A stretch of 64,000 nt of DNA from Saprospiraceae bacterium (GTDB lineage Bacteria > Bacteroidota > Bacteroidia > Chitinophagales > Saprospiraceae), in contig JADKGF010000002.1 in NCBI GenBank assembly GCA_016717105.1, positions 62,001 through 126,000 on the forward strand, given 5' to 3'. The notes beneath the pieces were generated by a model, which worked only from the letters and a program-made list of their open reading frames with translations, was not told the origin of the DNA and did not search any database. This document shows, in pieces, positions 28,722 through 37,470 of this stretch. The translations under genes were made by a program, and so were the position numbers. Position 1 is the stretch's first letter. Each line of letters starts with the position of its first letter.

Positions 28722-28790
28722 TTACATTCCGTCAATTGTATCTTCAACTATATTTCCAATTATTCCCATTAGTATTGATAAAAATTCCAT
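28722..28790 (-). CDS. 22-residue hydrophobic peptide ORF
   Basis: Sequence MEFLSILMGIIGNIVEDTIDGM, starting about 35 bases after the predicted transcription start. It is amphipathic: a hydrophobic face (FLSILMGIIGNIV) and acidic residues (E, E, D, D), with no basic residue. Such peptides can be membrane-active toxins, leader peptides or signals. There is no proof it is translated; the support is its position inside a promoter-to-terminator unit. Confidence 0.35.
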   Translation of the reverse strand: MEFLSILMGIIGNIVEDTIDGM

Positions 28791-28829
28791 AATGCTGTTA
28801 TTTATTTGTGTTGAATAATAATTACAAGA

Positions 28830-28837
28830 CAAAAGTA
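28830..28837 (-). promoter_or_regulatory. -7 element TACTTTTG preceded by CATG motif
   Basis: Exact TAnnTTTG on the minus strand. Immediately upstream on that strand is TGCATGATTCGCATG, closely related to the dyad beside the promoter at 29040. Confidence 0.5.
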
Positions 28838-29039
28838 CATGCGAATCATGCACAAATCATTAACAGTATGATAAGGAAAAATATGCAATAAATTAAATAA
28901 TTAATTTAATATAAAATCATATATAATTGATAAACAATATTATACGATTAAACATACATCAAAAAAATAATTAAACTTATTCTAATAATTTTTATTGACT
29001 TACTCTATAAGGGGTTATATTCATTTACTTCTGATGATA

Positions 29040-29067
29040 CAAAGGTAAATCATGCGATATGCATGAT
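29040..29067 (-). promoter_or_regulatory. -7 element TACCTTTG with 19-bp dyad
   Basis: A second minus-strand TAnnTTTG (29040-29047). One base further upstream lies the dyad ATCATGC-GATAT-GCATGAT (29049-29067), arms perfectly complementary. On the minus strand it reads TGCATATCGCATG, matching the motif at the other minus promoter. Both motifs occupy the -33/-7 spacer region, as expected for a repressor or MerR-like operator. Confidence 0.5.
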
Positions 29068-29119
29068 AAAAAACAATTTATTAATAAAATATTTATGATA
29101 ATTTATCAAGTATAAGTTA

Positions 29120-29127
29120 TATATTTG
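29120..29127 (+). promoter_or_regulatory. -7 element TATATTTG
   Basis: Exact TAnnTTTG on the plus strand, 48 bases before the 501-residue protein gene and divergent from the two minus promoters. The rest of the 820-base interval 28355-29174 is very AT-rich, with no other supported feature. Confidence 0.5.
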
Positions 29128-29174
29128 CGTTATTATGCAGATAATCAATATGATATAAAAAAACAATTTGATTC

Positions 29175-30680
29175 ATGGATACCATAAAGGCACTAATTAA
29201 TGTCAAAAAAAACCTTGAAAAGCGAAGGTCGGGTTATAAATATAGTCAAAAATTAGATGAATTCGAAGCTTTGTTAAATGAAAATGAAAGCTTGGATGAT
29301 CATCAAGCATGCTTACAAATTTACGGAAATAAAAATATTACGCCTGCATACAAGTCATTGAAATACAGGATGGAAGAAAAACTGATGAATGATGTTTTTA
29401 CAATTTGTGCCTTAGAGGAAGATCTATCTTCCAGTATTATGTCTTCTATTCAAATTGAAAAGATCTCTTTAGTTAGTTTGTTGTTATTAAAATCTCATTA
29501 TCGGAGAGAGTCTGTGATTTTATTTGAGAAAGTCTTAAAGTTGTCCAAAAAATTGTACTTCCCAGATATCACTATCAAACAATTGACTGTGTTATTAAAT
29601 CATTATGGATTTGTCGAGCCAGATAAAGCACGTATGATGAAGATATTGAATGAGATGGATTATTATTCTGAAATGCATACCGCAGAATTGTATGTGCGTA
29701 AGGCTAACGCCATAATATCTCATATGTATGTAATGAATAAAGGTGGATTCAGCCAAAAACAATTAAGAACTATTAATGAATATGTAACGGAATCAATTAA
29801 AATTAAAGAAAGGTTTAAGACAAACACGATTGTCGCTTATGCAAATGACCTCGCGTTTTTTTATTATCAGACCATTGGAGATTTTGAAAGAGGTTTAGAA
29901 ATCGCAACTAAATCGTTGAATGAAATGAGTATATTTAGTACGCAGGAGATATATGGGATTTATCAAAGTAAAAAAAATATTGCCATTGCTAATTTCTTTT
30001 TAAAAGACTATTCGGAATCATCCAAATGGTTTGAAGAAGTTTTTAAAATGGTCACTATTGGTACTCGAAACTGGTTTAATTTAACTGGTTTATTTTTTTT
30101 GAATTTGATCAATGCTCGTGAATATGAGAAGCTCTATATACTTTCATATGATGTGCTGACCAATAAAAATTTAAAAAAATTTCCGATCTTTGAGGAACAA
30201 TGGTATTTAAGAGAAGCTTATTTACACTTTTTGATTAGGATGGAAAAAATAGATCCACAAGTATTAAAAGAACGTCCGATGAAGCCATTCTCATTAAATA
30301 AATTTCTCAACAGTGTACCTTTTCACAGCAAGGATAAATCGGGTCAAAACATCACAATTTTGGTAATCCAGATTCTGTTTTTAATTTTGGATAGTAAATA
30401 TAATAAAATTATAGACAAAATAGACACACTGACGCAATATACATACCGTTATCTCAATAAAGATGACACATTTAGGTCCAACTGTTTTATTAAAATGCTC
30501 CTTCAAATGGTCAAAGCAGACTTACATCCTATAAGAACCAAAACTTACACGGAGACACTCAGAAAGAAGTTGGAGAATTCACATCTTATAATAGATGAGC
30601 GTAGCGCACAGGTAGAAATCATACCTTATGACTTCTTATGGGATATGATAATAGAATTGTTAGAGATCAAAAACAAATAG
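29175..30680 (+). CDS. Large helical protein of unknown function
   Basis: 501 residues, no signal peptide, no transmembrane segment and no domain that I recognise. It is almost entirely helix-forming and rich in Lys, Glu, Leu and Tyr. Between about residues 190 and 330 the spacing of aromatic and small residues (LAFFYYQTIGDFERGLEIATKSL, then IAIANFFLKDYSESSKWFEEVFKM) looks like degenerate TPR repeats. No helix-turn-helix is visible at the N-terminus. It lies downstream of the complex divergent regulatory region at 28.5-29.1 kb. A TPR-like scaffold or peptide receptor is possible, but this is inference. Confidence 0.75.
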   Translation: MDTIKALINVKKNLEKRRSGYKYSQKLDEFEALLNENESLDDHQACLQIYGNKNITPAYKSLKYRMEEKLMNDVFTICALEEDLSSSIMSSIQIEKISLVSLLLLKSHYRRESVILFEKVLKLSKKLYFPDITIKQLTVLLNHYGFVEPDKARMMKILNEMDYYSEMHTAELYVRKANAIISHMYVMNKGGFSQKQLRTINEYVTESIKIKERFKTNTIVAYANDLAFFYYQTIGDFERGLEIATKSLNEMSIFSTQEIYGIYQSKKNIAIANFFLKDYSESSKWFEEVFKMVTIGTRNWFNLTGLFFLNLINAREYEKLYILSYDVLTNKNLKKFPIFEEQWYLREAYLHFLIRMEKIDPQVLKERPMKPFSLNKFLNSVPFHSKDKSGQNITILVIQILFLILDSKYNKIIDKIDTLTQYTYRYLNKDDTFRSNCFIKMLLQMVKADLHPIRTKTYTETLRKKLENSHLIIDERSAQVEIIPYDFLWDMIIELLEIKNK

Positions 30681-30856
30681 TCTCATTTTATAAAAGTTTG
30701 CATATTTATTAAATATAATTTTACAGTAAATAGCACGGAAACAGGGTATTATTGACTTTTATAAGTTTTTATTTTAAAATTAAGTGTAAATACACCAAAA
30801 TAGAAAAAGTTGGAATGATTTTTTCTATGTCATAAATAGCAATATCAGAAATATTA

Positions 30857-31873
30857 ATGTACTTTAAGACGATCATACAGGGCAGGTTGGAATTCGGGAC
30901 GCAAAAGAGTTATGAAAAAGTAACAAAAATGTTCCTGCAACGATTAGAAACTTATTATAAAACGGATGTTTTCTTCAAGTATGAAGAAATATTTAAGGAT
31001 GATGACTTGTCATTAGAAATACCTAGGTATGTTGGCCAAGTCAGTGAAAAAGCTTTCAGGACTACGACCAATTTATTAGGATATTGTTCTCAGTTTGCCA
31101 TAGCAGGATCTATAAGAGGTTGGTTGATCAATGAAGGTGAAATAATGCATTTTGTGACACTTGAGCCAGAAAGTGATAAAGGTGCTGTTCAGTCATTTGT
31201 CAAAGGTCGCAAATTAGTTAAGGTAGTTGGCAAGGAAAATGAAGCACTTGAAGCATTGAGTCAGGCTATTGAAAAATATGATAGACATGCTCAAGCTTAT
31301 GAAAGAAGGGCTAAGGTCAATTTTATAATGAAAAACTTCCATGATTCACTTCGAGATTATAATAAATGTATAGGAATAGATCCAACAATTCCTACTGCAT
31401 ATTATGGCAAAGCCAAGATTCACATGATACGCGAAGAGTGGGAACAAGCCATAGAGAATCTCGATGAATCCATCAAAAAATCAATAGCGCTACAAACTCT
31501 CTACTGGAAATCTCGTAAGCTAAAAGCTGAATGCCACATACATCTAAAGGAATGGCAAAAAGCGGCCTTTGATCTGAAATTATTTACATCCCGTTCTTTT
31601 GAAAAGGATAATCCAAATAAATTCTGGATAAGATGGGCAAATTATAATTACGGTTTGGTGTTGCTTGAATTGGAGGAATATGTAGAAGCGATGAAGGCAT
31701 TCGATAGAGCTGAAGATGCACCAGGAGTACAAGATGGCATCAATGAAGCAGATATCTTGACTAATCGTGGCATAGCCAAACAAAAAGCCGGAAAAACAAG
31801 TTATAAGAAAGATATCAAGGATGCAGCTGCTAAAGGTGGCAAAAAAGCAAAAGGATTATTAAAATCCATGTAA
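30857..31873 (+). CDS. TPR-repeat protein
   Basis: 338 residues, cytosolic. The N-terminal 115 residues form an unrecognised domain (MYFKTIIQGRLEFGTQKSYEK, many aromatic and basic residues). From about residue 120 come at least three tetratricopeptide repeats, such as ALEALSQAIEKYDRHAQAYERRA and SLRDYNKCIGIDPTIPTAYYGKAKI, with a fourth near 265. The C-terminus is Lys/Gly-rich. TPRs mediate protein binding; partner unknown. It follows the 501-residue helical protein by 176 bases and may form a pair with it. Confidence 0.82.
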   Translation: MYFKTIIQGRLEFGTQKSYEKVTKMFLQRLETYYKTDVFFKYEEIFKDDDLSLEIPRYVGQVSEKAFRTTTNLLGYCSQFAIAGSIRGWLINEGEIMHFVTLEPESDKGAVQSFVKGRKLVKVVGKENEALEALSQAIEKYDRHAQAYERRAKVNFIMKNFHDSLRDYNKCIGIDPTIPTAYYGKAKIHMIREEWEQAIENLDESIKKSIALQTLYWKSRKLKAECHIHLKEWQKAAFDLKLFTSRSFEKDNPNKFWIRWANYNYGLVLLELEEYVEAMKAFDRAEDAPGVQDGINEADILTNRGIAKQKAGKTSYKKDIKDAAAKGGKKAKGLLKSM

Positions 31874-31939
31874 TACGCCTAAGGTCATTACAGATAGCCT
31901 TCTTGAAAATTTCAAGCTTTTAGATTTCAATTACATCAC

Positions 31940-32548
31940 ATGTCATTGTTGAACAATCATTCTGGGATAGAAGCAGAAGCTGGATGTGATGAAGCTGGTC
32001 GCGGTTGTCTAGCTGGTCCGGTTTTTGCTGCAGCTGTGATTTTACCTATGGATTTCTATCATCCAGACATAAATGACTCCAAACAACTGAACGAAAAACA
32101 AAGGCAAGCACTTAGAATAATTATAGAACAAGAAGCAATTTCATTCGCTGTAGCGAAAATGGAAGTGGATGACATAGATAAATATAACATCTTATGGACA
32201 TCCGTCAGAACTATGCACAAAGCTTTGGACAAATTGGCTGTAAAGCCACAATACATTATCGTAGATGGCAATAAATTTTTACCATACAAAAAGATAAAAC
32301 ACGATTGCATCATCAAAGGTGATGGATTATATACAAGCATTGCAGCGGCATCTATTTTGGCAAAAACATACAGAGACGATCATATGATAAAACTGCATAA
32401 AAAGTGGCCACAATATAACTGGGAAAAAAATAAAGGCTATCCAACTTCGGAACATCGGGAAGCAATCATCAGCTATGGTATCACAATCCATCATAGAAGA
32501 TCATTTCAATTGTTACCACCAGATACACAGTTGAGCCTATTTGAATAG
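31940..32548 (+). CDS. rnhB: Ribonuclease HII
   Basis: Removes ribonucleotides embedded in DNA and RNA primers. 202 residues, full length. The first catalytic segment AGCDEAGRGCLAGPVFAAAV carries Asp17 and Glu18; YIIVDGNKF and the SIAAASILAKTYRDD segment supply the remaining acidic residues. It is 66 bases after the TPR gene. Confidence 0.96.
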   Translation: MSLLNNHSGIEAEAGCDEAGRGCLAGPVFAAAVILPMDFYHPDINDSKQLNEKQRQALRIIIEQEAISFAVAKMEVDDIDKYNILWTSVRTMHKALDKLAVKPQYIIVDGNKFLPYKKIKHDCIIKGDGLYTSIAAASILAKTYRDDHMIKLHKKWPQYNWEKNKGYPTSEHREAIISYGITIHHRRSFQLLPPDTQLSLFE

Positions 32549-32632
32549 CCAATTTTAGTGTAAAGCACGATAATTATTAGGTATAAGATTACAATCATCA
32601 TTTTCTGTGGTAGAATAGTGTCAATATTTTTT

Positions 32633-32640
32633 TACTTTTG
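32633..32640 (+). promoter_or_regulatory. -7 element TACTTTTG
   Basis: Exact TAnnTTTG, 38 bases before the acyl-CoA dehydrogenase start. Confidence 0.55.
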
Positions 32641-32678
32641 CATCATGTAATCAGGATTAATCCAAAAATATTCAACCC

Positions 32679-33860
32679 ATGATGCAATTTGATTTGACGG
32701 AAGAGCACCTTGCAGTGCAGCAAGCAGCTAGAGAATTTACTCAACAAGAACTGCTGCCAGGTGTTATAGATAGAGATAGAGAAATGAAACATCCTACGAC
32801 CCAAGTACAAAAGATGGGCGAGATGGGCTTCCTTGGTATGATGGTCTCTCCAGAATATAATGGTGGCGGTATGGATACGATATCATATGTCTTGGCGATG
32901 GAAGAAATCAGCAAGGTAGATAGCTCTTGTTCGGTCATCATGTCGGTCAATAACTCCTTGGTTTGTTGGGGATTGGAAACCTTCGGTACAGAAGAACAAA
33001 AACAAAAATATCTGACAAAACTGGCAGCTGGCGAAATTATTGGCTCCTTTTGCCTATCAGAACCAGAAGCGGGAAGTGATGCTACCAGCCAAAGAACGAC
33101 TGCTATAGACATGGGAGATCATTACATCCTCAATGGTACTAAAAACTGGATAACAAATGGTGGAAAGTCATCAATCCACCTAGTCATAGCGCAAACATAT
33201 CCTGAGAAAGGACATCGAGGTATCAATGCACTTATCGTAGAGACAGCCTGGGATGGTGTAGTCATAGGCGCAAAGGAAGATAAATTGGGAATCAGGGCAT
33301 CAGATACACATACGATTATGTACAACGATGTAAAAGTACCTAAATCAAATAGAATTGGTGAAGATGGTTTTGGCTTCAAATTCGCCATGAAAGTGCTATC
33401 AGGTGGCAGGATCGGTATCGCAGCGCAAGCCCTTGGTATCGCAGCAGGTGCCTACGAACTGGCTGTAAAATATTCGAAGGAACGAGAAGCATTTGGCAAA
33501 CCTATCAGTCAGCATCAAGCCATCGCTTTCAAACTCGCCGATATGGCCACAGAAATAGAAGCGGCCAGACTGCTAGTATATCGCGCTGCTTGGATGAAAG
33601 ATCAAGGCATGGATTATACATCTGCTGCTGCAATGGCAAAACTTTTTGCATCTGAGGTAGCGATGAGACACACCGTAGAAGCTGTGCAAGTGCACGGTGG
33701 ATATGGATATGTAAAAGAGTATCATGTAGAGCGCTTGATGCGAGACGCCAAAATAACACAAATCTACGAAGGCACATCTGAGATGCAGCGTGTAGTGATA
33801 AGTAGAAATATTCTTAGCGGACAATTGTATGAACCACTTTGGAAAACAGCAAACGTATAA
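32679..33860 (+). CDS. Acyl-CoA dehydrogenase
   Basis: FAD enzyme that introduces the alpha-beta double bond into acyl-CoA (fatty or branched-chain amino acid oxidation). 393 residues. Signatures: GSFCLSEPEAGSDA, the FAD/acyl-binding region, GYGYVKEYHVERLMRDAKI and the catalytic-base segment IYEGTSEMQRVVISR near residue 370. The Glu in that segment is the short-chain/butyryl-type position. Met1 and Met2 are both possible starts. The next gene begins inside its 3' end (22-base overlap). Confidence 0.95.
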   Translation: MMQFDLTEEHLAVQQAAREFTQQELLPGVIDRDREMKHPTTQVQKMGEMGFLGMMVSPEYNGGGMDTISYVLAMEEISKVDSSCSVIMSVNNSLVCWGLETFGTEEQKQKYLTKLAAGEIIGSFCLSEPEAGSDATSQRTTAIDMGDHYILNGTKNWITNGGKSSIHLVIAQTYPEKGHRGINALIVETAWDGVVIGAKEDKLGIRASDTHTIMYNDVKVPKSNRIGEDGFGFKFAMKVLSGGRIGIAAQALGIAAGAYELAVKYSKEREAFGKPISQHQAIAFKLADMATEIEAARLLVYRAAWMKDQGMDYTSAAAMAKLFASEVAMRHTVEAVQVHGGYGYVKEYHVERLMRDAKITQIYEGTSEMQRVVISRNILSGQLYEPLWKTANV

Positions 33861-34963
33861 TCAATAAGGCAACATCAGGCTTCGGAAGAGCTTGGCAAAT
33901 CGGGACTTTTTTTGGTATCCCGGTCAAAATTCATTGGAGTTTTGGATTGTTTTGCTTATTTATTGCTTACACCATCATAAGCAATGATATGAAACCTTGG
34001 CAATCTGTGGCTTATGGATTGGTGGTACTGACTATGTTTGTATGTGTGGTACTTCATGAATATGGCCATGCGCTAACAGGAAGGAAATTTGGTGTAAAGA
34101 CAGTAGATATTCTAGTATCTCCGATCGGTGGCCTTGCGAGAATGAACAAGATGCCCGAAAAACCTATACACGAATTTTATATTAGTATAGCAGGACCACT
34201 TGTCAACTTGGTGATTGGTAGTTTTATCTTGCTTGTATTTTATCTTTATAATGGTAAATATTCATTGGATCTCAATAGTTTTGATCTCGATAAGCCAACT
34301 GAGTTTATAAGAATATTAGCACCTATCAATCTCACCTTGTTTTTGTTTAACCTGATTCCGGCATTTCCGATGGATGGAGGCCGCATCTTGAGGTCGCTGC
34401 TCGCATCTCGTATTGGTAAGGTCAAGGCTACAAGGATAGCGTCTGGAGTGGGAAAGATTTTGGCGGTATGTTTTATTATCTTCGGAATATTTGACGAGCA
34501 AGTGATCTTAGCTTTAATTGGACTTTTTATATTTATGATGGCAGGTCAGGAATATGACCAGACAAAGATCCAAGCTATTATAAGTAATACAAAGGTCGGA
34601 GATATCATGCGCACCTCATTTACCAAGCTCCACCTAAGTGATACCTATGCTACAGTAATTGAAAAATATCATCGTGCAGGAGAACAAAATTTTTTGGTCT
34701 TCGATTCATTAGGTAACTTATCGGGTACTGTACCTGAACTATACATTAAAGATACTATAAAAAATAATGCAGAAGAAAAATCTGTAAATCAACTTATGTC
34801 TTCAAAAATATTAAGGTCAGAGCCTGATATGTTTTTGAGGGACGTAATAGAAAAAATGCGAAATGAAGGCGTAGCTATTGCCAGTGTCGAACAAGATGGA
34901 AATATCATCGGCGTGTTAGATAGAAATGGCATCGAAAACTTTTTGAGGCTAAAAGCCGAATAA
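33839..34963 (+). CDS. Site-2 protease family metalloprotease with CBS domains
   Basis: Intramembrane M50 peptidase, 374 residues. The zinc motif HEYGH is at residues 73-77 inside a membrane helix; the third ligand lies in NLIPAFPMDGGRIL near residue 178. Five or six hydrophobic helices span to about residue 235. Two CBS domains follow (about 245-370), a common layout in SpoIVFB-like relatives, where nucleotides may regulate the enzyme. It overlaps the acyl-CoA dehydrogenase gene by 22 bases and is likely cotranscribed. Physiological substrate unknown. Confidence 0.9.
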   Translation: MENSKRIINKATSGFGRAWQIGTFFGIPVKIHWSFGLFCLFIAYTIISNDMKPWQSVAYGLVVLTMFVCVVLHEYGHALTGRKFGVKTVDILVSPIGGLARMNKMPEKPIHEFYISIAGPLVNLVIGSFILLVFYLYNGKYSLDLNSFDLDKPTEFIRILAPINLTLFLFNLIPAFPMDGGRILRSLLASRIGKVKATRIASGVGKILAVCFIIFGIFDEQVILALIGLFIFMMAGQEYDQTKIQAIISNTKVGDIMRTSFTKLHLSDTYATVIEKYHRAGEQNFLVFDSLGNLSGTVPELYIKDTIKNNAEEKSVNQLMSSKILRSEPDMFLRDVIEKMRNEGVAIASVEQDGNIIGVLDRNGIENFLRLKAE

Positions 34964-34993
34964 ACTTTAGACATCTTTACCTAAGGACTTTCC

Positions 34994-35001
34994 TATATTT
35001 G
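34994..35001 (+). promoter_or_regulatory. Candidate -7 element TATATTTG
   Basis: Exact TAnnTTTG but 120 bases before the small membrane protein gene, so the assignment is weak. Confidence 0.3.
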
Positions 35002-35120
35002 TCGATATTCTTGAAGGCAACGAAATAATTTTTCATCATTATTAGTTTTTAAATTTGTTATACTGCATATCAATAATTGCGAATCAAAACCAATGTCTAT
35101 TCTAAATTAAAAATAAGGTA

Positions 35121-35339
35121 ATGAAAAATGAAATTCCCCAGCAGTTAAAAAATCATCGATTGATTTCAATTATAATCTTAGTACTTGGGCTCACCTTGAT
35201 AACATTTATGATTACCGTAGAAGGAGAACTAGGAGCTTTGCCTTTATTTTTATTAATTCTTGGGATTACTTGGTACGCTTTTACTCATTATCAAATCAGA
35301 AAACACATGAGGAGAGATGAACACCAAGATAGATTATAG
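35121..35339 (+). CDS. Small two-TM membrane protein
   Basis: 72 residues with two hydrophobic helices (about 14-34 and 37-55) and a basic/acidic C-terminal tail (KHMRRDEHQD). Family unknown. It stands alone between the site-2 protease and the oxidoreductase gene on the opposite strand. Its size and two-helix layout fit small inner-membrane proteins that modulate others, but there is no functional evidence. Confidence 0.6.
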   Translation: MKNEIPQQLKNHRLISIIILVLGLTLITFMITVEGELGALPLFLLILGITWYAFTHYQIRKHMRRDEHQDRL

Positions 35340-35371
35340 CAATATTTACCTATTTAAAAATCACCAATGAC

Positions 35372-36373
35372 TTACCTTAACTTTATTACTACCTTACCTT
35401 TAGCCCGGCCGCTCATCACGTAGTTCAAGGCATCATTCGTCTGCTCAAAGGCAAAAACCTTATCGATTACAGGTACAATTTTGCCAGCTTCTATTAAGGT
35501 CGAAATGTCTGCCAATTGCTGTCCATTGGCGTTCATGAATAGAAAAGCATAATCCACATGGCGTTTTTTGGCAAGGCGATTCACCTTATAACTCAAAAAG
35601 TAAATGGCCATTTTCATAAACCACGACAAGCTATTTTCTTTGGCATAAGCCATATCTGGTGGACCGGATATAGAGATCAATTTGCCGTCTGGTTTCAAGA
35701 TACGCAGCGATTTTTCTAAGGTTTGGGTATCTTGACTATTTAATACCACATCATAATCCTTCAATATAGTTTCAAAATCATCTTTTTTATAATCAATGAC
35801 GATATCGGCACCCAGATTTTTAACCATGGCTGTATTGGCGGCGCTTGCAGTGGTGGCCACAGTGGCGCCTATGTGTTTGGCCAATTGTATGGCGATGGTA
35901 CCCACACCACCAGATCCCGCTTGGATGAATACTTTTTGGCCTTTTTGAAGCTTTGCCTTATCATAAAATGCCTGCCAGGCCGTGAGCGCTACTAAGGGAA
36001 TCGATGCTGCTTCTTCCATGGTAAGATTTTTTGGCTTCAGTGCTACATCGTTTTCATGTATGGCAATGTACTCTGCAAAAGCGCCAATATGCAAGTCCCT
36101 AGGTCGAGCATAAATCTCATCGCCCACCTTAAATTTTGTGACTTTCGATCCAATCTTTGTTACCACTCCAGCCACATCATGACCCAATATCAAGGGAAAT
36201 TTGTAGGGAAGCAATAGCTTAAAATCTCCACTTTTGAGCTTGCCATCTATCTGATTGACACTAGCGGCATGGATTTCTACCAGCACCTCATTTTCTTTCA
36301 CCTCAGGCATGGCGAGTTCCAATAATTGAAGGCTCGCATCCTTGCTATATTTGTTTATGGTATATGCTTTCAT
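35372..36373 (-). CDS. NADPH-dependent quinone oxidoreductase-like (MDR family)
   Basis: 333 residues, zinc-free medium-chain dehydrogenase/reductase. GroES-like N-terminus with LILGHDVAGVVTKIG, then the Rossmann motif VFIQAGSGGVGTIAIQLA (GxGGVG, about residue 150) and ANTAMVKNLGADIVIDY. No structural or catalytic zinc cysteines, which points to the quinone reductase/enoyl-reductase branch. Divergently transcribed from an HxlR regulator through a region with two operator-like repeats, so it is probably induced by an electrophile or quinone via that regulator. Confidence 0.9.
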   Translation of the reverse strand: MKAYTINKYSKDASLQLLELAMPEVKENEVLVEIHAASVNQIDGKLKSGDFKLLLPYKFPLILGHDVAGVVTKIGSKVTKFKVGDEIYARPRDLHIGAFAEYIAIHENDVALKPKNLTMEEAASIPLVALTAWQAFYDKAKLQKGQKVFIQAGSGGVGTIAIQLAKHIGATVATTASAANTAMVKNLGADIVIDYKKDDFETILKDYDVVLNSQDTQTLEKSLRILKPDGKLISISGPPDMAYAKENSLSWFMKMAIYFLSYKVNRLAKKRHVDYAFLFMNANGQQLADISTLIEAGKIVPVIDKVFAFEQTNDALNYVMSGRAKGKVVIKLR

Positions 36374-36391
36374 GTAAAATTTATATATTTG

Positions 36392-36438
36392 CTTTCAATT
36401 TGCAAGTACAAAGATAATTATTACTTTCAAAATGCAAG
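36392..36438. promoter_or_regulatory. Paired HxlR operator-like repeats around a promoter
   Basis: CTTTCAATTTGCAAG (36392-36406) and CTTTCAAAATGCAAG (36424-36438) are near-identical, each an imperfect dyad CTTnCA...TGnAAG, centres 32 bases apart (three helical turns). Between them on the minus strand is TATCTTTG (36409-36416), an exact -7 element for the oxidoreductase gene, and the outer repeat covers its -33 region. Two HxlR dimers binding here would repress that promoter. Confidence 0.65.
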
Positions 36439-36460
36439 TAATAATTTTAATATTATTTTT

Positions 36461-36877
36461 ATGAAATTAGAAAAAAAACGTTCGGACTGTCCTATCAGTT
36501 GTTCACTCGATATATTTGGGGATAAGTGGTCATTATTGATTATCAGGGACTTAATGTTATGGAATAAGCATACTTACGGTGATTTTTTAAAATCTGCCGA
36601 AGGCATTGCTACCAATATTTTAGCATCTAGATTACATTCTTTAGAAGAAAATAAGCTCATAGAAAGGCTTGAACATCCGGATAGCAAATCAAAAAATTTG
36701 TACAAGCTGACTCAAAAAGGATTGGATTTAATCCCCATCATCGTCGAAATGTATCTCTGGTCAGAAAAGTATTTAGAAATACCAGACGAGCTAAAAGCCA
36801 CTGTCAAAGAAGCTAAAAAAGACAAAGAAGCATTTATAAAATCTGTGGTGAAAGCTTGGAAAAAACAGAGTAAATAG
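36461..36877 (+). CDS. HxlR-family transcriptional regulator
   Basis: 138 residues from the internal Met at 36461 (MKLEKKRSDCPISCSLDIFGDKWSLLIIRDL); the upstream 45 codons are not family-like and run across the operators. The winged helix covers about residues 15-100 with the typical DKWSLLIIRDL and IATNILASRLHSLEE (recognition). Cys10 and Cys14 sit where HxlR proteins such as HypR carry a redox- or electrophile-sensing cysteine. The natural target is the divergent oxidoreductase gene. Confidence 0.92.
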   Translation: MKLEKKRSDCPISCSLDIFGDKWSLLIIRDLMLWNKHTYGDFLKSAEGIATNILASRLHSLEENKLIERLEHPDSKSKNLYKLTQKGLDLIPIIVEMYLWSEKYLEIPDELKATVKEAKKDKEAFIKSVVKAWKKQSK

Positions 36878-37000
36878 GATAAGGAAAGTAAGTTGATGTT
36901 TGTTTTTAAAGGCCAATTGGTTGTTATTGAGTAATAAGCAAAAGAATTTTTCGTATTATGTAGAAAATTTACAGTAATTTTAAATCCCAATAAGAATAAT

Positions 37001-37426
37001 ATGAACGTCGAAGATCAAATCAATGCTTATATAAATAGTCAACCTGAGAAAAAGCGCAATGATATGATTGAATTGCATCGCATCATCCGCAACATCATGC
37101 CAGGATGTATATTATGGTATCTGGATGGCAAAAACGAAGAAAACAAAACGGTTTCTAACCCGAATATTGGATACGGAACCTATGAGATACTATATACCAA
37201 TGGCACAAGTAAGGCTTTTTACCAAGTAGGTTTAAGTGCAAATACCGGCGGGATTTCCATTTATATTATGGGTATAAAAGATAAGGCTTATTTGGTCAGT
37301 ACATTTGGCGATTCACTTGGAAAGGCAAGTGTGACAGGATATTGTATCAAGTTCAAGTCACTTAAGGATATCAACATGGACACGCTGATAGCTGCTATAA
37401 AATATGGATTTGAAGAGAAAGTTTAA
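37001..37426 (+). CDS. DUF1801 family protein
   Basis: 141 residues. The pattern of DUF1801 is visible: an N-terminal helix pair (YINSQPEKKRNDMIELHRIIRNIMPGC), then beta strands around ILWYLDGKNEEN, a YEILYTNGTSKAFYQVGLSA stretch and a C-terminal helix. Family members include YdhG-type proteins of unclear role; some are linked to metal handling. First of five small cytosolic proteins in a row. Confidence 0.8.
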   Translation: MNVEDQINAYINSQPEKKRNDMIELHRIIRNIMPGCILWYLDGKNEENKTVSNPNIGYGTYEILYTNGTSKAFYQVGLSANTGGISIYIMGIKDKAYLVSTFGDSLGKASVTGYCIKFKSLKDINMDTLIAAIKYGFEEKV

Positions 37427-37470
37427 GTATTTTTGTTAACATAAAAGACCTTGCAATAAATTTAATAAAA

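Larger units (their letters stand above)
28553..28825 (-). ncRNA. Predicted short transcript with 22-codon ORF
   Basis: A minus-strand unit bounded by a -7 element (28830-28837) and a strong terminator (28553-28596), giving an RNA of about 270 bases. It contains a 22-codon ORF at its 5' side, a nested hairpin (28654-28681) and 120 further bases with no long ORF. It could be a small RNA, a peptide mRNA with a structured 3' end, or both. No known RNA family recognised. Boundaries are predictions from the promoter and terminator only. Confidence 0.45.

Noticed and set aside
28553..28825. Calling the predicted transcript a known type I toxin-antitoxin
   Set aside because: The peptide lacks the usual basic tail and no antisense RNA overlapping it is evident; left as unknown.
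36326..36460. N-terminal extension of the HxlR regulator
   Set aside because: It would run across the operator repeats and into the divergent gene; not similar to HxlR proteins.
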